Of a DNA stretch of 64,000 nucleotides, positions 24,847 to 34,567 are shown piece after piece. A model generated the notes under the pieces. The model ran no database searches and had not been told where the DNA came from. It was given only the letters and a program-made list of their open reading frames with translations. A program made the position numbers and the translations under genes. Positions within the stretch are counted from its first letter, which is position 1, and every line of letters starts with the position of its first letter. Origin of the DNA: Chitinophagaceae bacterium DXS (GTDB lineage Bacteria; Bacteroidota; Bacteroidia; Chitinophagales; Chitinophagaceae); the NCBI GenBank assembly GCA_030345135.1, contig CP128386.1, forward strand, positions 6,929,001-6,993,000, written 5' to 3'.

Positions 24847-26202
24847 ATGGCTTTAGTAGACCTGGTAATGCCCAAGCTGGGAGAAAGTATAATGGAAGCA
24901 ACCATTTTAAAATGGCTAAAAAAGCCCGGTGACAAGATCGAACAGGATGAAACTGTTCTGGAAATAGCCACCGACAAGGTTGATAGTGAAGTCCCCAGCA
25001 CTGTTTCGGGTATTTTATCTGAGATTTTGTTCGATGTAAATGATGTTGTTCCGATCGGTGCAACGATTGCTAAAATTGAAACGGAAAGTGCAGTTGAAAC
25101 TCAGCCACCTGTAAACAAGCCCGTCGAAACGGAAAGCACTGTTGAACTTCAACAGGAAGAGGAAGAAGCAGTAGCTGACGTTCCATATGTTCCAACGAAT
25201 ACGGCAGGAGTTCCTTCCGGGGCAAGATTCTATTCTCCGCTTGTGCTGAATATCGCAGGCAGCGAAGGCATCAGCCTTTCTGAACTGGAGAATATTCCCG
25301 GATCAGGTAACGAAGGTCGCGTTACAAAGAAAGATATTCTGCAATATGTAGAAGCCAGAAAAAATGGCGCTCCTTCGGCTGCGGCTAAAACACAACAAAA
25401 GGCAGTAACAGAGACTGTTGCTCCGAAGACTGAACAGGAAACCAGACCATCCACTTCACAGGAAGTGATCACCGTTCCTAAAGCATTTGAGGGGAATGTG
25501 GAGATCATCGAAATGGATCGCATGCGTAAATTAATTGCGCGGCATATGACCGAAAGCAAGCACACCAGTGCGCATGTTACAAGCTTTGCAGAAGCAGACG
25601 TTACCAACATGGTCCTCTGGAGAGACAAAGTGAAGAATGAATTCGAAAAGAGAGAGAACACCAAAATTACTTTCACTCCTTTATTCATAGATTGCCTGGT
25701 GCGGGTGATGAAAAACTACCCGATCGTCAATAGCTCCGTTGATGGCGACAGGATTATCATCAAAAAAGACTTTAATATTGGAATGGCTACGGCTTTACCC
25801 AGTGGCAACCTGATTGTTCCTGTTATCCGCAACGCTGATTATCTGAATCTTGTCGGGTTAAGCAAAGCAGTTAACGGTCTTGCAGCCAACGCGCGCAACA
25901 ACAAGTTAAAACCAGAAGATACACAAGGTGGCACATTTACACTGACCAACGTAGGTACTTTTGGAAGCCTGATGGGCACACCCATCATTAACCAGCCCCA
26001 GGTGGCTATTCTTGCAGTTGGGGCCATAAAAAAACGCCCGGTTGTAATTGAGACCAACCAGGGAGATACTATCGGCATCAGGCATATGATGTATTTATCT
26101 CTCAGCTATGATCATCGCATTGTAGATGGAAGCATGGGCGCATCTTTCTTAACCGCTGTTGCCAAAGAAATGGAAAACTGGGACGTGGAGAGGAAATGGT
26201 GA
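24847..26202 (+). CDS. 2-oxo-acid dehydrogenase E2, dihydrolipoyl acyltransferase
   Basis: 451 residues. N-terminal lipoyl domain (about 3-79) with the lipoate-bearing Lys44 in ATDKVDS; a Glu/Gln/Val-rich linker; an E3/E1-binding domain (about 127-168, FYSPLVLNIAGSEGISLSEL to VTKKDILQYV); a second Thr/Gln-rich linker; and the acyltransferase core (about 215-451) with the catalytic SYDHRIVDG (His423, Asp427) close to the C-terminus. It transfers the acyl group from lipoamide to CoA in a pyruvate, 2-oxoglutarate or branched-chain complex. No E1 or E3 gene is adjacent, so the substrate is not settled; MPKLGESIMEATI slightly favours the branched-chain/mixed type common in Bacteroidota. Confidence 0.93.
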   Translation: MALVDLVMPKLGESIMEATILKWLKKPGDKIEQDETVLEIATDKVDSEVPSTVSGILSEILFDVNDVVPIGATIAKIETESAVETQPPVNKPVETESTVELQQEEEEAVADVPYVPTNTAGVPSGARFYSPLVLNIAGSEGISLSELENIPGSGNEGRVTKKDILQYVEARKNGAPSAAAKTQQKAVTETVAPKTEQETRPSTSQEVITVPKAFEGNVEIIEMDRMRKLIARHMTESKHTSAHVTSFAEADVTNMVLWRDKVKNEFEKRENTKITFTPLFIDCLVRVMKNYPIVNSSVDGDRIIIKKDFNIGMATALPSGNLIVPVIRNADYLNLVGLSKAVNGLAANARNNKLKPEDTQGGTFTLTNVGTFGSLMGTPIINQPQVAILAVGAIKKRPVVIETNQGDTIGIRHMMYLSLSYDHRIVDGSMGASFLTAVAKEMENWDVERKW

Positions 26203-26353
26203 ATTAGTTGACAGTTGATAATTCCTGCCCGACTCACGTCGTTCAGGCGGGGACAATTGAAAATGAGTTGTTCGCGGAACGATTCGTTGTACCTGATTTA
26301 TATTAGTTGTAACCTGATTTTTTTATTTTAAATTTTACATACCCCATATTTTG

Positions 26354-27097
26354 ATGAGAAAGTGTCTACGATGTGTAGCAGCGATAGTATTTGCTACGAT
26401 GATGATGATGATGACGATAACAGCCCACGCACAACAAACACAAACGGCGGATTTAGGCGGCTGGTACGTTGGTCAGTTTATTTACAAACCCAACAACAAA
26501 ATGTTTCTCTGGTTTGAAACGCAAACCAGATCGCAAAAGCTTACCGATCTTTTTTATTATCATGAATTCAAAGGTGGCATCGGTGCTATTTTTGCGAAGA
26601 AACACTCCTTTCTTATCGGAACCGGTGACTATAAAACCTACAGTTACGATGGTAATTTCAAGACACCCATGCAGGCAAAAGAATTCAGGCTCTGGGAACA
26701 GATCACATTAAACAACAATATTGACCGGGTTAAAATTGAGCAACGTTACCGCATTGAGCAACGTTGGGTGAATGGAGATTTTCGCAGCCGTTTCCGTTAT
26801 CGTCTTAACCCGATCATTCCTTTAAACAAACCAAGTGTTCAAACGAACACGGTGTATATTTCCTTATTTGAAGAAGTATTTTTTGGCAATCACGCTCCTT
26901 ATTTTGAACGCAACCGCTTTTTTGCTGGCGCAGGCTACCAGTTCAATAAATGGTTTGCTGCACAGACCGGCTGGATAAGACAATTCGATTATAACAAAAC
27001 TACTGATGGTAGTGGAAAGAATTTCCTTCAAACTACGTTGATGTTTACACTTGACAAGAGTGGGCCGAAGGAATCGCATCCAAGCCCGATGGACTAA
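26354..27097 (+). CDS. DUF2490 outer-membrane protein
   Basis: 247 residues from the ATG at 26354; a TTG one codon earlier is in frame. The signal peptide contains five consecutive ATG codons (MMMMM) before TITAHAQ. The mature part is a beta-barrel of the DUF2490 type: DLGGWYVGQFIYKPNNKMFL, FYYHEFKGGIGAIF, IEQRYRIEQRWVNGDFRSRF, YRLNPIIPLNK, NRFFAGAGYQFNKWFAAQTG and a C-terminal strand LQTTLMFTLDK. Function of the family is not established. It follows the E2 gene by 150 bases and shares the bidirectional terminator at 27.25 kb with the convergent GH20 gene. Confidence 0.85.
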   Translation: MRKCLRCVAAIVFATMMMMMTITAHAQQTQTADLGGWYVGQFIYKPNNKMFLWFETQTRSQKLTDLFYYHEFKGGIGAIFAKKHSFLIGTGDYKTYSYDGNFKTPMQAKEFRLWEQITLNNNIDRVKIEQRYRIEQRWVNGDFRSRFRYRLNPIIPLNKPSVQTNTVYISLFEEVFFGNHAPYFERNRFFAGAGYQFNKWFAAQTGWIRQFDYNKTTDGSGKNFLQTTLMFTLDKSGPKESHPSPMD

Positions 27098-27103
27098 TGC
27101 AAT

Positions 27104-27200
27104 TGAAAGTGAAGAATTGATAATTGAAAATGGGAGAATGTGCAGATGAGAAAATGTGCGAATGTGCAAATGGGCGGATATGCAAATGTGATATTGGCAG
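27104..27200. repeat. Short degenerate repeats (AATTGAAAATG / GTGCGAATGTGCAAATG)
   Basis: AATTGAAAGTG, AATTGATAATTGAAAATGGG and several GTGCGAATG/GTGCAAATGGGCGG units. The same vocabulary makes up the 87-bp tandem repeat at 44.34-44.64 kb, so the two gaps share one repeat family. Confidence 0.6.
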
Positions 27201-27230
27201 GCAAGAATATTCAATAATTGGATATCAAGA

Positions 27231-27268
27231 AAAAAAGGCCTTCGATTTTGATCGAAGGCTTTTTTATT
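27231..27268. terminator. Bidirectional terminator between convergent genes
   Basis: AAAAAAGGCCTTCGAT-TTTG-ATCGAAGGCTTTTTT: a 9-10-bp stem with A-run on the left and T-run on the right, so it can end transcripts of the DUF2490 gene (plus) and of the GH20 gene (minus). Confidence 0.85.
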
Positions 27269-27290
27269 ATTCGTCGTGCTTTACGAAGTT

Positions 27291-27443
27291 TACGCTTTAC
27301 GCTCTGCTAAGCCTCCAGGCTTAGCAGTCTTACTTTATCGCTTCCAACGATCTTTTTGATGTATTTTTTAGAATCGCTTTTTCTTTTTATGCTTCGCGAG
27401 GCTTCAGGTTTCACAGCCCTGCTCTATCAATTGCAACGATCAC
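27291..27443 (+). repeat. Dispersed repeat family R5, two tandem copies
   Basis: 27291-27353 (TTACGCTCTGCTAAGCCTCC, AGGCTTAGCAG, CTTTATCGC, CAACGATC) and 27384-27443 (TTTATGCTTCGCGAGGCTTC, AGGTTTCACAG, CTCTATCAA, CAACGATC) are divergent copies of the same unit in the same orientation. The second ends two bases from the GH20 stop codon. Confidence 0.6.
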
Positions 27444-27444
27444 T

Positions 27445-29994
27445 CTACTTAACTTCTATTATTGCGATCTTACCACTTCTGCTCTTGCTGTTAAATGCCT
27501 TGAACTTAAATGTTCCTTTTTGGATAACCGGAGAAGCATATAAGCTGCTTTTGATTGTCGGCTCGGAGCCATCAGTTGTATAGCGCAACTGCAAACCAGG
27601 TAACTGAATATTTGCGTTTACAGCACCGTTCACATTATTCAGTCCCGGTGTAGGTATACGGTAATTGAAACCTCCGCTTAAATTATCAAGGCGGGTCAAT
27701 TCTCTTTTACCAACCACATTTACAAATTTGCTCCATGCCTGCTGGTACAACATTTCAGCTTTAGCAGAATCCTTTTCATTTGCCCATTCAGGATCTTTGG
27801 CCCATGCTCTTTCTGCCAGGCCAAGAAATTTCGGCAACATCATATATTCCATTCTTTCGGAGCTGATATTATTTTCCGACCACACCAGTCCTTTTACACC
27901 AACAATATTGGATTTACCATAGTCTGTCAGTCTTTCCTTACCCTTGAATATGGATCTGTCAAGCGGAATACCCAAATTGTCTTCTTTTGCATTTTTGAAA
28001 TAGTCATATGGAATAAAATAGAAAGGCTTATCAACATCGAGAAAACCACCCCAATAATAACCGGGTTCATCAAATGACTTATAATAAGCCATGTCAAAAT
28101 AAAAATTGCTCACACAGCTTAATACTACCTTGTATCCGGCATTGGCCTGTTTATAAGCAAGATCTTCCGCTCCCCAGCCAAGCACATTGTTCCATACGTC
28201 CGGTTGAAAATGTTCATTGCCAAATTGCGGATTAGGAATGATTTTCTTTTCACCATCCAGCATTGTTTTACGTACACCTATTTCTTCCCAGCCGGAAACA
28301 AAAAGGTTGCGCGCTTTTATTATCTTGTTTACTTTATCATAGTAGTAATACCAAAGATCATCCACATTCTTCACTGCAGGTTCTTTTTGCATCAGCGCCT
28401 GGCAAACCGGGGATTTTTCCCAAACACCGGCAGGCACTTCATCGCCCCCCATATGTATGGTTGTCAATGGAGCATTCGCGGTTTTATACATATCGTGAAG
28501 ATCATCCACCACACGCTCAACAAACGTGTAAACCGAAGGCAGGGCCACATTCATTACATTGTCCTGCCACATTTGCGCAGAAGAATACACTGAAGAATCA
28601 TTGAGATCATTCAACAGATATTTCTCTGCCTCAGCCATATTTCCCTGCTGTTTGAATTTAACATAACGGGCATACATTGACTTTATCGCTGCGCGGGCGT
28701 GGCCTGGCGTTTCAATCTCGGGAATTACCTGAATATGCCTTTCCGTTGCATACTTCAGAATCTCTATAAAATCTGCAGTTGTATAAAATCCTGTTCCTGT
28801 TTTATTATTTACATCAGCACCAGAGCCATAAGAAGGTTGCAGCATTTGCAGTTCATCACCCCAGCCGCGTCTGGCACCCACATCAGTTAGCTCAGGCAGT
28901 GAAGGCATTTGAATGCGCCAACCTTCGTCATCACTAAAATGCAGGTGAAAAGTATTCATCTTGTATAAAGCCATCAAATCAAGGATCTTGAGGATCTCTT
29001 TCTTTGGTTGAAAATTGCGGGCAACATCCAATAAGAATGCGCGATAACCGAAACGGGGAGCATCACTTACTTTTATACACGGCAACGCAATACTCTTTTG
29101 TGCTGATGCATAAGCGGCCGGATTCGTCATTACCAGCAGTGATTGAATGGCATAGAAAAATCCTTCGGGAGAAGAAGCATTTATTTCTACAGTGGAAGTT
29201 GCGATATTCAACTCGTAAGCCTCTTTTGCCATTTCTTTTTTATTCAGTACAATAGACTTGCCTGAAGCGCTGGCACTTTTTGGAAGCGCACTTCCCAACA
29301 ACGACTTTAAGCGTGATTGCAAATAGCTGACTTCATTTTCGCAATTGGCATTGTCGACTATTGACACATCAGCTGCTAAAACAAATTCTCCCGGCTGTAA
29401 TTCTTCGTTAACCGCGGTTGGAAATATTTTCGGCAGTTTGGCTTCGTCTAAATCAGATATAGCTTTGTTTTTATTAAAAATATCTTCAGCGGTTATCAAT
29501 CCAATTTTATCGTCTGGCGAACGCAGGTACTGTTTCGGTTTTGTGGAAGGAATAATATTAACCGCAGGCATAGCCAGACCTTTTTTATCACCATTCCATT
29601 CCAGGAAAAAACCGATGGGCGCATCAGTAAAATTCACTACCCAATCTGTTGATATATACTGAACTGCAAATGAACCACCCGGTTTTACCGGTTGAAAGTT
29701 CTGCAGAGGCGACAAAACATATAAATCGCCGTTGATGTGATCAACTTTCACGTCTCCGTTTAGAACAGAAGTAATATATCGCACTGAATTGAAATAGATC
29801 TTCCAACCGGAAGCAGGTAATGCATTTTTATCTGTGTTTTTAAATGTGAGAGCCGTTAGAGACTGGCTTTTTTTATCATAATTGTTTTCTACAACCTCCC
29901 ATGAAATATTGAGTTTTAAAGGATTAAAAGTTTTTTGCGCCATAGTAAAAAAACTAAATAATAAACAAGCGACAACTGATGCAACTGCTTTCAT
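27445..29994 (-). CDS. Beta-N-acetylhexosaminidase, GH20
   Basis: 849 residues with a signal peptide (MKAVASVVACLLFSFFTMAQ). Domain order: chitobiase/hexosaminidase N-terminal carbohydrate-binding domain (about 25-160), GH20b domain (about 180-305), catalytic TIM barrel (about 310-700; YRAFLLDVARNFQPKKEILK, FHLHFSDDEGWRIQMPSLPE, and the catalytic pair Asp518-Glu519 in HMGGDEVPAGVW), and a C-terminal CHB_HEX_C-like domain with YTTDGSEPT. It releases terminal GlcNAc or GalNAc from chitin fragments, peptidoglycan-derived or host-type glycans by substrate-assisted catalysis. Exported; periplasm or surface not decided. A promoter with both boxes lies upstream (30035-30062). No SusCD neighbour, so it appears to be a stand-alone enzyme. 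Confidence 0.95.
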   Translation of the reverse strand: MKAVASVVACLLFSFFTMAQKTFNPLKLNISWEVVENNYDKKSQSLTALTFKNTDKNALPASGWKIYFNSVRYITSVLNGDVKVDHINGDLYVLSPLQNFQPVKPGGSFAVQYISTDWVVNFTDAPIGFFLEWNGDKKGLAMPAVNIIPSTKPKQYLRSPDDKIGLITAEDIFNKNKAISDLDEAKLPKIFPTAVNEELQPGEFVLAADVSIVDNANCENEVSYLQSRLKSLLGSALPKSASASGKSIVLNKKEMAKEAYELNIATSTVEINASSPEGFFYAIQSLLVMTNPAAYASAQKSIALPCIKVSDAPRFGYRAFLLDVARNFQPKKEILKILDLMALYKMNTFHLHFSDDEGWRIQMPSLPELTDVGARRGWGDELQMLQPSYGSGADVNNKTGTGFYTTADFIEILKYATERHIQVIPEIETPGHARAAIKSMYARYVKFKQQGNMAEAEKYLLNDLNDSSVYSSAQMWQDNVMNVALPSVYTFVERVVDDLHDMYKTANAPLTTIHMGGDEVPAGVWEKSPVCQALMQKEPAVKNVDDLWYYYYDKVNKIIKARNLFVSGWEEIGVRKTMLDGEKKIIPNPQFGNEHFQPDVWNNVLGWGAEDLAYKQANAGYKVVLSCVSNFYFDMAYYKSFDEPGYYWGGFLDVDKPFYFIPYDYFKNAKEDNLGIPLDRSIFKGKERLTDYGKSNIVGVKGLVWSENNISSERMEYMMLPKFLGLAERAWAKDPEWANEKDSAKAEMLYQQAWSKFVNVVGKRELTRLDNLSGGFNYRIPTPGLNNVNGAVNANIQLPGLQLRYTTDGSEPTIKSSLYASPVIQKGTFKFKAFNSKSRSGKIAIIEVK

Positions 29995-30034
29995 TTGGTA
30001 TGTTTTAATTTCAATTTTCTCAATGAGTATCTTG

Positions 30035-30062
30035 CAAAATACAATAAAATTTGAGTGAACAA
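30035..30062 (-). promoter_or_regulatory. Candidate Bacteroidota promoter for the GH20 gene
   Basis: On the minus strand TTG (30060-30062) and TATTTTG (30035-30041) are 18 bases apart, close to the TTG-N19-TAnnTTTG consensus of the Bacteroidota primary sigma factor. The inferred start point is about 30 bases before the GH20 ATG at 29994. Confidence 0.4.
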
Positions 30063-30218
30063 GACAAAATACAGGTACGAATTACGAGGTACGAGGTACT
30101 TAGTTTTTGGACAGACTTTTGGTTTTTCAGAATGCATCAGTCTTCATCAGGTTGCCCCTTTTTTACTTTATTTAAACAGATAGTTTTTGTAAATTGATGT
30201 AAGAAAAACAGCAAGGCT

Positions 30219-30941
30219 ATGAAAACACTATCGGAAACATGGTTTGCAGACGGGTATATTGATTTTGAATTGAAGAAATATACGTTACTGTCTTACTTGC
30301 AGGAAATAAATAAGTTCTTTAACGAGAACAAGTTGTATCCACAATTAACCGACCTCATTTTTCATTACAGAAATCTGAGCGCTTTCAGGGAAAACAAAAA
30401 ATACCTTCAGGAACATTTCCCAAAACAACTTACATCTATTCAACTGCAAAAGCTGCAACTACTGTATGAACAGATGATTGAGGATGACGACCTGATGCTG
30501 GAACTGGAAAACATTATTCAGTTTGCCTCCGGAAAAATGGAGCAAACCATTAGCAGCGGTACGGAGATATACGAATTTGTGGAAGATAACATGACAATAA
30601 CTCCTGTAGGACTTATTCCGTTGGAGCTTAATGAAGGCTACTTTTTCTTAAGTAACCAACCGTCAAAAGATACAAGAGTATATGAATATCGTCTGAGCAT
30701 TTTTGAAAAGCATGATGAAAAATACAGAAGCATCAGGACGGAATATATTGAAAGTCACCGCCGGAGTTTTGCAAGCACATATGAGCATATAAAAAGGCAG
30801 TTGATTAAAACCAGGAAACAATTACCCAACCCGGCTGTATATTCTATTGAAACTGAATTGTCTTTCCCTGTTGACGAAACGTTGTTACCGGTTGCCAAAA
30901 GGTCTTTGGTAAAATATATCAGCTCAGAAAACGGACAATAA
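30219..30941 (+). CDS. Conserved-looking uncharacterised protein
   Basis: 240 residues, no signal peptide or membrane segment. N-terminal two-thirds is helical and acidic (YLQEINKFFNENKLYPQLTD, LQKLQLLYEQMIEDDDLMLE); the C-terminal part has strands (TPVGLIPLELNEGYFFLSNQ, YEYRLSIFEKHDEKYRSIRT) and a basic helix (YEHIKRQLIKTRKQLP) ending in SIETELSFPVDETLLPVAKR. I do not recognise a domain. It lies alone between the divergent GH20 gene and the convergent S9 peptidase. Codon use and length look like a real gene. Confidence 0.75.
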   Translation: MKTLSETWFADGYIDFELKKYTLLSYLQEINKFFNENKLYPQLTDLIFHYRNLSAFRENKKYLQEHFPKQLTSIQLQKLQLLYEQMIEDDDLMLELENIIQFASGKMEQTISSGTEIYEFVEDNMTITPVGLIPLELNEGYFFLSNQPSKDTRVYEYRLSIFEKHDEKYRSIRTEYIESHRRSFASTYEHIKRQLIKTRKQLPNPAVYSIETELSFPVDETLLPVAKRSLVKYISSENGQ

Positions 30942-31112
30942 ATAATGCCGATTCGGAGTCCTTTCCTTCAACCGGACTTGCATTAAGTACGATTTACGAA
31001 GTACGAAGTACTCAATCTTGAGCAGGCATCCTTTTTTGATCCGGTTTACGGAAACGGCATTATAAGGATTTGATCTTTTTTTTGATCCATGATAAATTTA
31101 AATCCAAATAAC

Positions 31113-31140
31113 AATCCGGAGCATTACGGCCCCGGATTTA
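31113..31140. terminator. Weak hairpin between convergent genes
   Basis: AATCCGG (31113-31119) and CCGGATT (31132-31138) with a 12-base loop. On the minus strand it begins 28 bases past the S9 stop and is followed by GTTATTT; on the plus strand by TATG. More plausible for the peptidase gene. Confidence 0.4.
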
Positions 31141-31165
31141 TGTAATCGTTTAGATCAAGTTTTAT

Positions 31166-33994
31166 CTACAATCCCAAAGTTCTTCCCTTCATTATAGCGG
31201 GCACCCCATTGGTGATCCAGGAAGGAGGGGTTTTATCTTTTAGCAACCAGTCAAAGAATTGTTGCTCCCTTATTTGGATATCCTTCCTGTTCTTTCTTTC
31301 CAACAGGTTATGCGCCTCGTTATTGTAGTTCAGCATCCAAACCTGTTTACCCAATCTTCTCATGTCAGTAAATAATTCAATGCCCTGGTACCAGGGAACT
31401 GCACCATCGGCATCATTTGCCATAATTACCAGCGGTGTTTTGATCTTTGGCAGATGGAACATTGGAGAATTCTCCATGTACAATTGCGGTTTTTCCCAAA
31501 TGGTTGCACCAATCCGGCTCTGCTGTCTTTCATATTGCATTTGCCTGTTGAAACCACTCTCCCATCTTATGCCCCCATAAGCGCTGAACATGTTTGATAC
31601 CGGTGCACCGGCCCATGCAGCCTTGTATAAAGTTGTTTGAGTAATTAAGAAGGCTGTTTGGTAACCACCCCAGCTTTGTCCCTGCAAACCTATGCGCGCA
31701 CTGTCAACAAATCCCTGCCTGATCAGCGCCCTGGTACCACTTAAGATGTAGTCATATGCACTCTTCCCCGGGTGTCCTGTTGTGTACCATATATCCGGAA
31801 CAAAAACAACATAACCATTACTTACAAAATAGGATATATTAAGGCGTGACGGTGTAGGTGCAGGCGGAATATAATTGTTCAACGTTGTGTTATTCCGCTC
31901 GTAGAAGTAAACAATCATCGGATACTTTTTCGTGGCATCAAAATTATCCGGCTTGTATAGTACTCCTTCTGTATGCTTACCGGTGTAGGCTTTCCATGTA
32001 AACAATTCAGCCGTTCCCCAGGAGTAATGCTGCTGCTGAGGATTGATGTGACTCAACTGCGTCAATGCCCCCACCGTTATGTCTTTGCTTTTTGCAAAAG
32101 AAAAATTAATTGCATTCAAATCCGGCGACTGCGTAAACGATTCTTTAGTGAAAACAACAACTGTAGTATCGTTACCAACAGTACGCCGGTATAAAGTGAA
32201 ATTCATCGGCTTTTTTGTTATTACAACCGGTTTAGATTGGAGATCTGGGGCAACAGCAATGCCGGTACTTTTATCCTTTTCATCAAATATCCTGTAAACA
32301 GCTTTCTCCTCAGGTTTGATAAATTTTTCTTCCTGATCAAGCTCTGCAAAACGGTAAATGATCTTATTCTTACGACCTTCGGTGAGCGATACTGAGCTTT
32401 CTTTTGCCTGCGGATCAACCTTCCAGACATCATAGCGGTCATTTATCAAAACATATTGATCATTCTCTGTCCATTTTACAATACCGTAAGTACCGGGATC
32501 ATCCGGAACATCATTTTCTTCATCGTATAATGCAGTCTTAATATCAGCACCTACGGGGTACAATTTCTGCGTCTCGCTGTTATACATTGTGTATGAACGT
32601 TTCACCTGGTCGTACATCAACAGGTATTTACCCGTATAAGAAGGATACATATAACCCTTCAGGTTTTTCCTGATCATTATGCGTTTGCCGGTAGTTGCAT
32701 CAATGGCGTAAATATCATTCAACACATATCCCTGCCATTGCATTGATACACGCCTTCCTGTATCTGTCTGCGCATAAAAAAATGCGCCATCCCCCTGCCC
32801 TGTTTCTTTAACTTCCCTGAAGTTTTCATCAGCTAGTTGTGCCATGGTCTTAGTCTGAATATCCCACACCGCCAGGTAACTTCTCTGCAAGTCTTTTTCC
32901 AGGTTCTTCAGCTGAACAGTCATCAGGTCATCATCGTTATAATTCCATATATCAACACTCACCCTTTCAAATTCCGGCAGCGAAGTATCTTTCGCGGGCA
33001 GAACGGGAGCCGTAGAAAACAACAAACGTTTACCGGAATCGCTGAATTTCAGATTGGCATTCTCACTAACGGACCAGCCTTTGTGCATACCCGGCGTAGA
33101 AGCGGTTATCTGAACCTGTGCGCTGTCGTCTCCTTCCTTGTATGTATAAACCTTGTAAAACTTTTGAATGCTTTTTTCAGAGCTGTCTCTTTCGGCAATA
33201 AAAGCCAGTTGCTTTCCCACCGTGTCCCATGCATAACTCTTCGCATCATTAAAGCCGGATAAGATCGTGTCAGCTTTTGCATGAGAAAGGCTATATACAA
33301 TTACAGAAGATTTTACAGAGTCCTTTTTTGCGCCAGCGCATTCCAGTACCAGTTTGGTACCATGCCTGTCGAAAAGATATTCAGTAACAGATTTAATAGA
33401 GTCAATCTTTCCGCTGCTCATATTTTTCAATAAGAGAATGGCAGGGTTGCCTTTCTTATCTTTTGATGGCTTATCGTTATCAGCATCCACCAGATCTTTT
33501 TTTGCACCGTCAGATTTTTTGCAAACACTGTCTGTCTTTATTTCCTCATATTGCCAGGCAAGCCAGGCAGCAGATTTATCAGGCAGTTTGTAAGATGACA
33601 CATTTGCATGTTTTTCAACCAACAACGTTGGCAGATGAATGATGGCCATACTATCCTTAGGCATTTCCTCAGCTTTCTTCTTATGGATCTTTGCATCTCT
33701 CGTCTTCTGATAGAATGGCTTTATTTTACAAACAACAAAGCTGTTATCTTCCGCGATAGCGGCATTGTACCCTCGCTCAATTTCAACCAGCTTTTCACCA
33801 CTGCTTTTCTGTAATACCAACAAAGCATCACCCTCCTGCGGCGTAATTGTATAAACAATGAACCGGCCATCATTACTGATCAGTTTTTCACTGATGTTTT
33901 GCCAGCCGTCGTAAACCGAATGATCGAGTGGTTTCTTTTGGGCTGAAACAGAGAACGCAGTAAATAATGCACAACAGATAAATAATTTTTTCAT
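31166..33994 (-). CDS. Prolyl-oligopeptidase family (S9) serine peptidase
   Basis: 942 residues with a signal peptide (MKKLFICCALFTAFSVSAQ). The N-terminal two-thirds is a beta-propeller of WD-like blades (SVDIWNYNDDDLMTVQLKNL, YLLMYDQVKRSYTMYNSETQ, YVLINDRYDVWKVDPQAKES). The C-terminal alpha/beta-hydrolase domain carries the triad Ser774 in GQSWGG, Asp863 in NDADGAVPW and His895 in NEAHNL. Such exported S9 enzymes cleave short, often proline-containing peptides in the periplasm. It is a single gene, convergent with the uncharacterised gene at 30.2 kb. A TATCTTCG box at 34018-34025 (minus) resembles a -7 element, without a clear -33 partner. Confidence 0.92.
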   Translation of the reverse strand: MKKLFICCALFTAFSVSAQKKPLDHSVYDGWQNISEKLISNDGRFIVYTITPQEGDALLVLQKSSGEKLVEIERGYNAAIAEDNSFVVCKIKPFYQKTRDAKIHKKKAEEMPKDSMAIIHLPTLLVEKHANVSSYKLPDKSAAWLAWQYEEIKTDSVCKKSDGAKKDLVDADNDKPSKDKKGNPAILLLKNMSSGKIDSIKSVTEYLFDRHGTKLVLECAGAKKDSVKSSVIVYSLSHAKADTILSGFNDAKSYAWDTVGKQLAFIAERDSSEKSIQKFYKVYTYKEGDDSAQVQITASTPGMHKGWSVSENANLKFSDSGKRLLFSTAPVLPAKDTSLPEFERVSVDIWNYNDDDLMTVQLKNLEKDLQRSYLAVWDIQTKTMAQLADENFREVKETGQGDGAFFYAQTDTGRRVSMQWQGYVLNDIYAIDATTGKRIMIRKNLKGYMYPSYTGKYLLMYDQVKRSYTMYNSETQKLYPVGADIKTALYDEENDVPDDPGTYGIVKWTENDQYVLINDRYDVWKVDPQAKESSVSLTEGRKNKIIYRFAELDQEEKFIKPEEKAVYRIFDEKDKSTGIAVAPDLQSKPVVITKKPMNFTLYRRTVGNDTTVVVFTKESFTQSPDLNAINFSFAKSKDITVGALTQLSHINPQQQHYSWGTAELFTWKAYTGKHTEGVLYKPDNFDATKKYPMIVYFYERNNTTLNNYIPPAPTPSRLNISYFVSNGYVVFVPDIWYTTGHPGKSAYDYILSGTRALIRQGFVDSARIGLQGQSWGGYQTAFLITQTTLYKAAWAGAPVSNMFSAYGGIRWESGFNRQMQYERQQSRIGATIWEKPQLYMENSPMFHLPKIKTPLVIMANDADGAVPWYQGIELFTDMRRLGKQVWMLNYNNEAHNLLERKNRKDIQIREQQFFDWLLKDKTPPSWITNGVPAIMKGRTLGL

Positions 33995-34079
33995 TCGTTA
34001 ATTGGTTCCTTTGGTTTCGAAGATAAGAAAGTATTTATGCCGGATTCTCTACCAATCTTTCATATAAATCAGAGATCGA

Positions 34080-34185
34080 TCGGCGGCCAATGTTTCGTTA
34101 ATCAACAGCTAAATAAAAGCCTGGGGGCCAGGGCCTGACCGAAGCGAAGTTTTTTAAACCATATAAGGCATGTAAGGGAATATAA
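34080..34185 (+). repeat. Dispersed repeat family R1, divergent copy b
   Basis: GCGGCCAATGTTTCGTTAAT, CAACAGCTAAATAAAAGCC and GACCGAAGCGAAGTTTTTTA follow the order of R1 at 1941-2074. An R2 array follows, the same R1-R2 order as at 2 kb. Confidence 0.6.
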
Positions 34186-34198
34186 GGCCTTACACGCC

Positions 34199-34535
34199 GG
34201 CTAATACTGACTAGAGCCATTTATACCTACTCAACCAGTCTGTGCCCTTCACCATTGACCATTCACTATTCACTAGTCGTATAGAAGGCATATAAGAGCA
34301 AATAAGAACTTTTGCTCAGGACAATCCTAACACTTAAACGATAATACATTTACTTCACCAGCTCGAACCTTCACCATTGACCATTCACTATTCACTAGTC
34401 GTACAGAACGTATATAAGGGATATAAAAAATTGCGCCGGGAATAAAAATAATCAGGCAGCATGCATTTTATTAACCAGTCTATGCTCTTCACCATTGACC
34501 ATTCACTATTCACTAGTTGTACAGGAGCTTTTTAT
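34199..34535 (+). repeat. Dispersed repeat family R2, three tandem units
   Basis: CACCATTGACCATTCACT cores start at 34250, 34372 and 34490, a period of about 120 bp. Each is followed by ATTCACTAG, a GTA-AGAA segment and AT-rich spacer with CTTAAACGATAATACATTTA between the first two. The last unit ends about 30 bases before the next gene's start, so this gene's promoter must lie in or next to the repeat. Confidence 0.75.
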
Positions 34536-34567
34536 GGTGTAAGTTTATGGAACTAAACTTTCATCTT

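Noticed and set aside
34199-34535. CRISPR array from the regularly spaced R2 cores
   Set aside because: Units are about 120 bases with conserved sequence over most of their length, only three copies, no unique spacers of uniform size and no cas genes.
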